Assembly: GCA_900766815.1 (NCBI GenBank)
Contig: CAAFWV010000036.1
Location: forward strand, 1 to 5,864
DNA length: 5,864 bases
Origin: Lachnospiraceae bacterium
GTDB taxonomy: Bacteria > Bacillota > Clostridia > Lachnospirales > Lachnospiraceae
Direction: 5' to 3'
The notes under the pieces were generated by a model. The model made no database searches, was not told the origin of the DNA, and saw nothing but the letters and a program-made list of their open reading frames with translations. Position 1 is the stretch's first letter; each line of letters starts with the position of its first letter. The position numbers and the translations under genes were made by a program. Below, in pieces: positions 1 through 5,397 of the stretch.

Positions 1-247
1 AATCCCGATGTGTCCATCTCTCGAAATCTATCAAATTAAGCAACCCGCGGTGCCACATACTTCCATCTGAAGCGAATCTCCGCGCAAATCATAGTGAAAT
101 ACATCAAAACTCCACAAAAATACGCAATACCAATGTATCCTCTTCTCCAAACCTATCAGGTCCATGAAATCTTTCAAATATATCAAATAAACCGGATCCA
201 CCGGAGCATCAAATGAATGATAAGGCAGCTCTCTATAATCAATCAGC
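1..247. other. Ambiguous region downstream of tetR
   Basis: No confident gene is visible here. On the minus strand the stretch holds an open frame without a convincing start (described separately) and, at 46-55, the sequence TGGCACCGCG, an exact match to the TGGNACCGCG core of T-box leader RNAs. A weak 4-bp hairpin CCGG-N5-CCGG at 192-204, followed on the minus strand by TTTATTTG, is the only terminator-like element after tetR and is not convincing. If the T-box reading is right, the region is the leader of a gene lying beyond position 1; if the coding reading is right, it is a degraded gene end. The sequence alone does not decide. Confidence 0.4.
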
Positions 248-279
248 CTACACCTTAACCACCATAGACTTAATGAGCT
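31..279 (-). pseudogene. Possible remnant of an unrecognised gene (open frame, no good start)
   Basis: A minus-strand frame stays open for 82 codons and ends in TGA at 31-33. Its upstream end overlaps the 3' end of tetR in another frame. No ATG occurs until 165; a GTG at 199-201 would give 56 residues. No Shine-Dalgarno site precedes either. The translation is rich in aromatic and acidic residues (it includes RELPYHSFDAPVDPVYLIYL and later RIHWYCVFLWSFDVF) and does not look like the low-complexity product of a shadow frame, which is why I list it. I do not recognise the family. It could be the tail of a gene whose 5' part was lost, or a chance open frame over a leader RNA. Confidence is low. 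Confidence 0.2.
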
Positions 280-847
280 TTAAGTATTCAACTATTTTAT
301 CATTCAACCTGTCGGCATCCAGGTCCGGGTTGCTGAATTCCTCGGCTGAAATGCCATTGATGGTGTAGTTCACAAGATTATCGAGCTGGCTTGCATTGAT
401 TCCGGTGTTTAGTGACGGCATCCTGAGAGAATTGATCATTGAAGACATAGAGGAATTGTACTTATCAATCGGAGCGAAATCAGCGGCGATTCCGGCCGCT
501 CTGTCCGCCTCAGCCTTCTTCATGAATTCATTCATATATGGGTAGTTCCTGAGAATATTAATCTTGGCTGACTGAAGCTTCTGCTGGAATTCAAAATATC
601 TTTCCTCATTTCCTACGGTTCTGCCGATCTCGAACAACATGTATCTGACACAGTAATCCATAAGAAATTCATACAGACCCTGCTTGCTTATAAAATAATG
701 GAACAACAGACCCTTGCTGATACCTGCTTCCGAAACGATGGTATCTGTACTGGCATGCTTGAATCCATTAACCGAAAAAACATGTAGCGAAGCATTAATA
801 ATTCTGTCTTGCTTCTCACTCTTTAGATCAAAAAACTTCTCATTCAT
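248..847 (-). CDS. TetR/AcrR family transcriptional regulator
   Basis: This 199-residue protein has the usual length and layout of a TetR-family repressor: a DNA-binding N-terminus and a variable helical C-terminal ligand-binding and dimerisation domain. Residues 13-30 (RIINASLHVFSVNGFKHA) and the helix-turn-helix at about 34-52, with the signature AGISKGLLFHYF followed by SKQGLYE, match the family closely. The C-terminal half has no motif that reveals the ligand. I chose the ATG at 845-847 because GGGGG sits 6 nt upstream; the longer frame beginning with GTG at 866-868 lacks a ribosome site and would run into the 19-bp repeats. No divergent neighbour exists, so the target may be tetR itself or a gene beyond position 1. 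The promoter region carries dyads and a tandem repeat array suitable for autoregulation (inference). The family call is firm; the target is unknown. Confidence 0.93.
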   Translation of the reverse strand: MNEKFFDLKSEKQDRIINASLHVFSVNGFKHASTDTIVSEAGISKGLLFHYFISKQGLYEFLMDYCVRYMLFEIGRTVGNEERYFEFQQKLQSAKINILRNYPYMNEFMKKAEADRAAGIAADFAPIDKYNSSMSSMINSLRMPSLNTGINASQLDNLVNYTINGISAEEFSNPDLDADRLNDKIVEYLKLIKSMVVKV

Positions 848-853
848 TCTTAT

Positions 854-858
854 CCCCC
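854..858 (-). promoter_or_regulatory. Ribosome binding site deciding the tetR start
   Basis: A GGGGG run on the minus strand lies 6 nt before the ATG at 845-847. Nothing comparable precedes the in-frame GTG at 866-868, so this site favours the shorter protein. Confidence 0.6.
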
Positions 859-860
859 AA

Positions 861-974
861 TTATTCACACGACTCGAAGTTATTCGAACGACCCAAGGTT
901 ATTCGCATGGCCTGAAGTTATTCGAACGACCCAAGGTTATTCGCATGGCCCGAAGTTATTCGCCCGATTCAGTG
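861..974. repeat. Six-copy 19-bp tandem repeat in the tetR leader
   Basis: Six contiguous 19-bp units begin at 861, 880, 899, 918, 937 and 956. Units 2 and 4 are identical (TTATTCGAACGACCCAAGG); units 3 and 5 are TTATTCGCATGGCC(T/C)GAAG and differ at one base; units 1 and 6 are diverged edge copies. The alternating pattern makes a 38-bp dimer (880-917 and 918-955, 37 of 38 identical), pointing to recent duplication. At the junctions a dyad TCGAA-GTTA-TTCGA (874-887, perfect) recurs in imperfect form at 912-925 and 950-963, so spaced 38 bp apart. The array lies between the candidate promoter and the tetR ribosome site, in the presumed 5' leader. Roles as a multi-site operator or a length-variable leader are inference. 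Confidence 0.92.
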
Positions 975-983
975 CATTAATGC
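974..983. promoter_or_regulatory. Perfect 10-bp palindrome, candidate TetR operator
   Basis: GCATTAATGC is a perfect palindrome lying just downstream of the expected tetR transcription start (about 992) and abutting the last 19-bp repeat. The position suits an autoregulatory operator. It is short enough to arise by chance, so this is only a candidate. Confidence 0.25.
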
Positions 984-999
984 GTTGTCTAATACAGTC

Positions 1000-1029
1000 A
1001 ATATATCACATTTTTTTGCATATATTCAA
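1000..1029 (-). promoter_or_regulatory. Candidate tetR promoter
   Basis: On the minus strand TTGAAT (1024-1029) and TATATT (1000-1005) are separated by 18 bp, close to the vegetative sigma consensus. Transcription would start near 992 and give a leader of about 145 nt containing the whole 19-bp repeat array. The surrounding AT-richness makes chance matches possible. Confidence 0.5.
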
Positions 1030-1039
1030 CCGCTACATC

Positions 1040-1056
1040 TAGTATCCCAAATACTA
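1040..1056. promoter_or_regulatory. Inverted repeat upstream of the tetR -35 box
   Basis: TAGTAT-N5-ATACTA forms a 6-bp-arm dyad about 11 bp upstream of the candidate -35 box. It could bind a regulator such as the TetR protein. This rests on position and symmetry alone. Confidence 0.25.
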
Positions 1057-1153
1057 TATTTATGGCCAATAATATTCATATAGAAATCACGCACAATTAT
1101 TTATCAAAAGATCAGACAAACTCAAATAATATATCTATAAAAAACACGTCGTT

Positions 1154-1215
1154 TGCGATATGCTCGCGTCGAGCGCGGTTGCGTCAGCAACATTTTCATT
1201 ACGCGCGAGTACGCA
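1154..1215. other. GC-rich foldable island, possible structured RNA or repeat element
   Basis: Within an otherwise AT-rich intergenic region this stretch has several nested complementarities: TGCG (1154-1157) with CGCA (1212-1215), CTCGCG (1163-1168) with CGCGAG (1204-1209), and a local hairpin GTTGC-GTCA-GCAAC (1178-1191). An alternative local hairpin GCTCG-CGT-CGAGC sits at 1162-1174. Together they could form a helix about 60 nt long capped by a hairpin, on either strand. No matching promoter or known RNA family is recognised. It directly neighbours the 17-bp-arm inverted repeat and may be one element with it. Confidence 0.45.
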
Positions 1216-1228
1216 TCCTGCCGGAAGC

Positions 1229-1266
1229 TTTTGTCGTATAGGAAAGCAATTTCCTATACGACAAAA
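1229..1266. repeat. Perfect inverted repeat with 17-bp arms and GCAA loop
   Basis: The left arm TTTTGTCGTATAGGAAA (1229-1245) and right arm TTTCCTATACGACAAAA (1250-1266) are perfectly complementary around the loop GCAA. On the plus strand the loop is a GNRA tetraloop, a stable RNA cap. The right arm overlaps the A run that serves as the U tract of the permease terminator on the minus strand. No U tract follows the hairpin itself on either strand, so it is not a simple terminator. Length and perfection argue for selection or a recent origin as a palindromic interspersed repeat; its genome copy number cannot be seen here. Confidence 0.9.
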
Positions 1267-1291
1267 AAGGCCACCGGAATGACCGGTGGCC
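1263..1291 (-). terminator. Rho-independent terminator of the uracil permease
   Basis: On the minus strand GGCCACCGG-TCATT-CCGGTGGCC, a perfect 9-bp GC-rich stem with a 5-nt loop, is followed at once by six T. It begins 13 bp after the permease stop codon. This is a textbook intrinsic terminator. Its T tract also forms part of an arm of the adjacent inverted repeat at 1229-1266. Confidence 0.95.
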
Positions 1292-1304
1292 AATAAATCA
1301 TATA

Positions 1305-2636
1305 TTATATCTCGAAGTTAACTCCTGTATGCTCGGCCTTCTCTTCCTGATAGTCATAATCCTTACCCGGAAGAACTGCGTTAAGAATAATACCAACAAG
1401 CGAGCCAACAGCAAGACCTGAAAGGCTGATTGTAATCTCACCGATTGTGAATGCAATCGAACCTGTATAGTTGATACCGATTGAAAGTACCAGAATCAGG
1501 GCTGCGATAATTGTATTACGACTCTTGCTGAAGTCAACACGATTCTCAACAACGTTACGTACACCGACTGCGGAAATCATACCGTAGAGGATGAGTGATA
1601 CACCACCGAGAGTAGCTCCGGGCATGCAGTAGATAAGTGCTGCAAGCTTCGGGCAGAATGAGAACAGTATTGCGAATACAGCGGCAACTCTGATAACGAA
1701 GGGATCGAAAACCCTGGTCAGTGAAAGCACGCCTGTGTTTTCTCCGTATGTGGTATTGGCCGGAGCTCCGAAGAGTGAAGCAACCATTGTAGCAAGTCCA
1801 TCACCAAGAAGTGTACGGTGAAGTCCGGGATCCTTGATATAGTTGTGACCAACTGTAGAAGAGATAGCGGAAATATCACCGATATGCTCAACCATAGTAG
1901 CAAGTGCGATTGGCATAATTGTGATTGCTGCTGTGATAAGAAGTGATGTATCAGCCTTGCCGATGAGTGAGAATACTGTCATCTCCCACTTGATGGGAAG
2001 ACCAATCCATGCAGCCTCAGCAACAGGTGTGAAATCAACCTGACCTGTTATAGCAGCAACAAAATATGAAACAATAACACCGAGGATGATAGGAATAATC
2101 TTAATCATTCCCTTGCCCCAGATATTACATATGATAACAACAGCAATTGCAAGAATTGCAATCCACCAGTTTGTCGCACAGTTATTGATTGCAGATGTTG
2201 AAAGGTTGAGACCTATTGCAATAATAATCGGACCTGTAACGATCGGTGGGAAGAATCTCATAATCTTGCTGGTACCAAAAGCCTTGATAAGAGCTGCAAG
2301 AACGAGATACAGAATTGCCGAGCAGGCTACACCGAAGCAGGCATAAGGAAGAAGATCCTTAGCTCCTTCGGGAGCAATTGCCCCATATCCTGCAAGAAAT
2401 GCGAATGACGAACCAAGGAAGGCCGGTACCTTTCCCTTGGCAAGGAAGTGGAATAACAATGTACCAAGACCTGCGAATAACAGTGTGGTTGATACATCAA
2501 GTCCTGTAAGCACAGGAACAAGTACTGTTGCGCCGAACATTGCGAATACGTGCTGAAGTCCCAGGATCAATAACTTGGGCACGCCAAGCTGCTTAGCATC
2601 GTAAACCGCATCGACTGTCTTTTTCTCTGAAGCCAT
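1305..2636 (-). CDS. uraA: Uracil permease, NCS2 (nucleobase:cation symporter-2) family
   Basis: This 443-residue, strongly hydrophobic protein resembles E. coli UraA along its length, a proton-coupled uracil importer of the cytoplasmic membrane. Visible landmarks are LQHVFAMFGATVLVPVL (27-43), KGKVPAFLGSSFAF (67-80), VEHIGDISA (249-257), DPGLHRTLLGDGLAT (269-283), NTTYGENTGV (294-303) and GGVSLILYG (344-352). By alignment from memory, E250 and E299 match the uracil-contacting E241 and E290 of UraA, while D254 replaces UraA H245 and is the residue typical of purine members. Uracil is thus the best guess for substrate; xanthine or a mixed range is possible. The ATG at 2634-2636 has AGGAGG (2642-2647) 5 nt upstream. 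The gene has its own promoter and terminator and appears monocistronic; the leader is short, with no visible PyrR attenuator. Confidence 0.93.
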   Translation of the reverse strand: MASEKKTVDAVYDAKQLGVPKLLILGLQHVFAMFGATVLVPVLTGLDVSTTLLFAGLGTLLFHFLAKGKVPAFLGSSFAFLAGYGAIAPEGAKDLLPYACFGVACSAILYLVLAALIKAFGTSKIMRFFPPIVTGPIIIAIGLNLSTSAINNCATNWWIAILAIAVVIICNIWGKGMIKIIPIILGVIVSYFVAAITGQVDFTPVAEAAWIGLPIKWEMTVFSLIGKADTSLLITAAITIMPIALATMVEHIGDISAISSTVGHNYIKDPGLHRTLLGDGLATMVASLFGAPANTTYGENTGVLSLTRVFDPFVIRVAAVFAILFSFCPKLAALIYCMPGATLGGVSLILYGMISAVGVRNVVENRVDFSKSRNTIIAALILVLSIGINYTGSIAFTIGEITISLSGLAVGSLVGIILNAVLPGKDYDYQEEKAEHTGVNFEI

Positions 2637-2678
2637 AATCTCCTCCTCATAAAATCCAACAACAAAAACCTTCTAATT

Positions 2679-2706
2679 ATTATATAATACTGACGTTCTA
2701 CGTCAA
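2679..2706 (-). promoter_or_regulatory. Promoter of the uracil permease with an overlapping dyad
   Basis: On the minus strand TTGACG (2701-2706) and TATAAT (2679-2684) are 16 bp apart, a strong vegetative promoter match. The expected start near 2672 gives a leader of about 36 nt ending in the AGGAGG ribosome site. A dyad TGACG-N5-CGTCA (2691-2705) covers most of the -35 box and could be an operator (inference). Confidence 0.8.
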
Positions 2707-2739
2707 GAATTATCTGCCATCTGAGGAGAATATTTTGTG

Positions 2740-2790
2740 AAAAACGCCCCGACTGACTACTATCCCCTCATTAATATAAGTCAGTTGCGT
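2740..2790 (-). terminator. Probable terminator of the Xre-MATE operon
   Basis: On the minus strand ACTGAC (2780-2785) pairs with GTCAGT (2752-2757), and the outer ACGC (2787-2790) pairs with GCGT (2744-2747), followed by a run of five T (2740-2744). The stem is interrupted by an asymmetric bulge and has a 22-nt loop, so it is weaker than the permease terminator. Its position at the MATE stop codon and before the permease promoter supports the call. Confidence 0.5.
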
Positions 2791-4190
2791 CAGTTGACTA
2801 TAGTCCTCATCCATTTATTGGAGCAGACCATTTTTAATCCTATGGCAATCTTAATCACTTCCATGTAGGTTGCGATAATGATCAGGATGTGGATGCCCAC
2901 TGTAGTAAATCTTGCAAATACAAAAAGAATCGGAAGCAGAATGACCCAGGTGTAGATTGAGTCAAAGGCAACCGTAATCATAACATTGCCGCCGCTTCTA
3001 AGTGTAAAATAGAAGGCGTTCGTTAGAGCCCACATAGGCATAGCTGTTGCATTGATGGTGATCATATAGGTTGCAAGGGCGCGAATCTCAGGCTCTGTGT
3101 TGTAGACCTTCGGAAACCATGAAGCCAGCGGAAGCATGACAAAAAGGCATACCGCGAGACAGACCAGAAACGAGAAGGCAATCAGTTTATTGTCCGTATC
3201 CTTGGCCTCCTCAAAGCGTCCGGCACCCAGTTTCTGGCCGACAATAATCGCTATTGACGAGCCCAACTGAATGTAGATGACTCCGAAAATATTGGTAATG
3301 GTTGAAGAGATATTCTGAGCCGCAACCACATCAAGTCCCCTCATAGCGTAGCATTGTGTAAGCGTCGCCATTCCATAGGACCAGAGAAACTCATTGAGCA
3401 TGAGCGGCATAGACTTCCTAAGCATCTGAAGAGACAGTTCGCCCGGAATGCTAAAGCCCTTATACAGCCCTCCGATACAGCGGATCTTATCCGTATTAAG
3501 ATGTGCCCAGATAATGATGATGCCTGCTTCAACAATCTTGGCTGCAACTGTAGCAATTGCGGCACCCGCAACGCCCAGCTCAGGCATACCCAGGTTTCCG
3601 AAGATCAGACCGTAGTCTAAGATTACATTCATCACAACCGCGATAACGGATGCTGCCATTGGCACTCTGGTCTCTTCACATTCCCTAAGGATATTGGCAT
3701 AGACCTGGCCGATTGCGAAGGGAATCATCGATATCAGCATAATATTGAGATAAGTTCTGCCATAACCAAGGGTTGCAGCCGCCTCACTTGCGGTCGCCTC
3801 TTCATTAATATAGAGACCGATCAGATTGTCGCCGAAGAAATAGAACACCAAAATCCCAATCAGAGCCAGCAGTGTACAAATGATCAGCCTGAACCTGACC
3901 GTATACCTCTGCCCGTCCGCATCGCCCTTACCAAAGAATTGCGAACTGAAGATTCCCGCGCCGGCCACAGTTCCGAATATCGTAATATTAAACACAAAGG
4001 TAAACTGATTGGCAATCGCAACACCGCTCATCTGCATGGTTCCTATCTGCCCGACCATGATATTGTCGAGCAGACTCACAAAATTCGTCACCATATTCTG
4101 CAGAATCATAGGTATCGCAATCGAGCATACGTACAGGTAGAACTGCCTGTCCCCTATGAACTTTTTCTTTAAATTATATAAAAAACGCAT
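2790..4190 (-). CDS. MATE family multidrug/organic compound efflux transporter
   Basis: This 466-residue polytopic membrane protein has the length and twofold pattern of MATE exporters, which pump drugs or metabolites out of the cell using a sodium or proton gradient. Family landmarks include IPMILQNMVTNFVSLLDNIM (26-45) leading into VGQIG, VAGAGIFSSQFFGKGD (75-90), the block ILRECEETRVPM...GVAGAAIAT (167-214), and GQKLGAGRFEEAK (318-330) in the second half. Around 12 membrane helices are expected. The ATG at 4188-4190 is the natural family start, but no clear Shine-Dalgarno site precedes it. The upstream Xre gene ends only 14 bp before, which suggests co-transcription and perhaps translational coupling. 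The substrate cannot be inferred. The stop codon touches a probable terminator. Confidence 0.93.
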   Translation of the reverse strand: MRFLYNLKKKFIGDRQFYLYVCSIAIPMILQNMVTNFVSLLDNIMVGQIGTMQMSGVAIANQFTFVFNITIFGTVAGAGIFSSQFFGKGDADGQRYTVRFRLIICTLLALIGILVFYFFGDNLIGLYINEEATASEAAATLGYGRTYLNIMLISMIPFAIGQVYANILRECEETRVPMAASVIAVVMNVILDYGLIFGNLGMPELGVAGAAIATVAAKIVEAGIIIIWAHLNTDKIRCIGGLYKGFSIPGELSLQMLRKSMPLMLNEFLWSYGMATLTQCYAMRGLDVVAAQNISSTITNIFGVIYIQLGSSIAIIVGQKLGAGRFEEAKDTDNKLIAFSFLVCLAVCLFVMLPLASWFPKVYNTEPEIRALATYMITINATAMPMWALTNAFYFTLRSGGNVMITVAFDSIYTWVILLPILFVFARFTTVGIHILIIIATYMEVIKIAIGLKMVCSNKWMRTIVN

Positions 4191-4204
4191 AGTACTAAAT
4201 TATT

Positions 4205-5209
4205 TTACTTCTTAATATAAGCAATCAATGCACTGATTGGTGCAAAAAGCACTCCCGCGAGCACCCAGACAATCCATGTGATGCCCCACTCTCCTGTAAG
4301 GAAACTCCAGGCAAGATAGATGGCAGTCGCTAATCCCCAGTAAACACCACCGATACGCTCCATTCTCTGATTATTCTTCTTAGCTTCTACTGTATATTCG
4401 CCTTCTTCAAGAAGGGTTGTATATGAGCCATAGACCATAGAGCAGTTGACTATCAGGTATACTCCGACTGCAACGAGGAAAAGAAGGATAGCTACAGTCA
4501 TGACAATAGTAAGCTCAGGCAGTTCAAGGCAGCCTGCAACCAAAAGCGGTACGGGACTTAAGATACACATGATCACACCAATTGCCATTGATACATTGCG
4601 CATAGGCTCATATTCTGCTTTCTTAGTTTTTACCATACCTGTGACTCCGTAAGCAGTCTCGATGGGCTCTTTTTCCAGAAAAGCAAACTTCTCGGCCTGG
4701 TAGCCCGTGGTAATGAAGATGAAAACTGCAACTGCTACAAGGAGTAGGAGCATAACAATGCCAACCGCTGCCGCCACGCCTTCAGACAATCCGATGTTCG
4801 AGCACTCAGCAAGGCCGGCAAGCACAATGAGAAGCACAGGACTAATGATGCACATGAAAACGGCAAGTGCGATCTTCGGTGCAATAGCCTTCCTGCATTC
4901 TAAGAACGCATTGGCCTCCTCAAGGCTCACAAGTCTTCTTGCAATCGGCTCGTCAAAGCTCTTATCATAATCATAGGATACAGGCTCGCCCTGGTTGTTC
5001 TCAGTCGCATCATACTCGTCCTTTAACAGGTAGTCAGTGCTCACTCCGAACAGCTGCGCCATCTGGATCACCCTCTGGATATCAGGCACCGACTGTGCGC
5101 TCTCCCACTTTGACACCGCCTGTCTTGAAACGCCGAGCTTGTCAGCAAGCTCCTCCTGCGACCATGCATTTCTTTTTCTCTCATTAATAATTTTGTCAGC
5201 TAAAATCAT
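4205..5209 (-). CDS. Xre-type helix-turn-helix regulator with a C-terminal six-helix membrane domain
   Basis: Residues 4-62 form a Cro/C1-type helix-turn-helix domain with the classic string WSQEELADKLGVSRQAVSKW (16-35), followed by a P-D-I and FGVSTDYLL ending. An acidic linker (63-105) leads to a membrane region with about six predicted helices (near 112-134, 144-167, 207-229, 233-256, 286-304, 309-331). The first two helix pairs look duplicated: MCIISPV (119-125) recurs as MCILSPV (214-220), and each is followed by a second hydrophobic helix containing LVAV. The protein is probably a membrane-tethered transcription factor of a type seen in Firmicutes. ATG at 5207-5209 has AAGGA 5 nt upstream. 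It lies first in a likely operon with the MATE pump, so it may sense membrane-active compounds and control efflux (inference). Confidence 0.9.
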   Translation of the reverse strand: MILADKIINERKRNAWSQEELADKLGVSRQAVSKWESAQSVPDIQRVIQMAQLFGVSTDYLLKDEYDATENNQGEPVSYDYDKSFDEPIARRLVSLEEANAFLECRKAIAPKIALAVFMCIISPVLLIVLAGLAECSNIGLSEGVAAAVGIVMLLLLVAVAVFIFITTGYQAEKFAFLEKEPIETAYGVTGMVKTKKAEYEPMRNVSMAIGVIMCILSPVPLLVAGCLELPELTIVMTVAILLFLVAVGVYLIVNCSMVYGSYTTLLEEGEYTVEAKKNNQRMERIGGVYWGLATAIYLAWSFLTGEWGITWIVWVLAGVLFAPISALIAYIKK

Positions 5210-5284
5210 ATCGTTCCTTTCCGAATCCCCCTCTTTGAGATTCCTTCAATGCTGTAAGTCCTCTGCTGTTTTGCAAGACTACAA

Positions 5285-5397
5285 TTGTTCGTGCGCTTCT
5301 TTCTTCAGTGAAGAAGCGTTTGTTAGTGCGCTTCTTTCTTCTGTGGAGAGGCATTTGCTCGTGCGTTTCTTTCTTCGGTGAAGAAGCGTTTGTTCGT
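5285..5397. repeat. Three-copy 35-bp tandem repeat, each unit hairpin-forming, upstream of the Xre gene
   Basis: Contiguous 35-bp units start at 5285, 5320 and 5355, followed by a partial fourth (TTGTTCGT, 5390-5397). Each unit starts TTG(T/C)T and contains an inverted repeat; in unit 1 CGCTTCTT (5294-5301) pairs with AAGAAGCG (5311-5318) across a 9-nt loop, an 8-bp stem. Unit 3 keeps the stem with one G-T wobble; unit 2 is more diverged in its right arm. The array sits 76 bp before the regulator's start codon, probably in its leader. The 35-bp period breaks any reading frame, so it is non-coding. There are no unique spacers, so it is not CRISPR. Confidence 0.92.

Larger units (their letters stand above)
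848..1304. other. Structured intergenic region between tetR and the uracil permease
   Basis: There is no supported gene in this interval of about 450 bases. From right to left it holds the permease terminator, a long perfect inverted repeat, a GC-rich island that can fold on itself, an AT-rich stretch (about 1080-1145) with nothing recognisable, small dyads at 1040-1056 and 974-983, a candidate tetR promoter, and the six-copy 19-bp tandem repeat abutting the tetR ribosome site. The GC-rich island at about 1147-1225 contrasts sharply with the AT-rich sequence on its left, which suggests an inserted or separately evolved element. Confidence 0.8.

Noticed and set aside
848..868. Longer TetR product starting at GTG 866-868
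   Set aside because: It adds seven residues not expected in the family and lacks a ribosome site, whereas the ATG at 845-847 has GGGGG at good spacing.
714..980. Plus-strand open frame of 88 codons opposite the tetR start
   Set aside because: It lies antisense to the conserved TetR DNA-binding region and runs into the tandem repeats; no family likeness or ribosome site was seen.
1142..1266. GC-rich island plus palindrome as a miniature transposon
   Set aside because: I could not find matching terminal inverted repeats at the outer ends or a target-site duplication; only a repeat search could support it.
2086..2346. Plus-strand open frame inside the permease gene
   Set aside because: It is a hydrophobic shadow of the permease coding sequence; the same applies to the other frames antisense to the MATE and Xre genes.
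5285..5397. Repeat array considered as CRISPR
   Set aside because: The units are directly contiguous without unique spacers, only three copies exist, and no cas gene is near.
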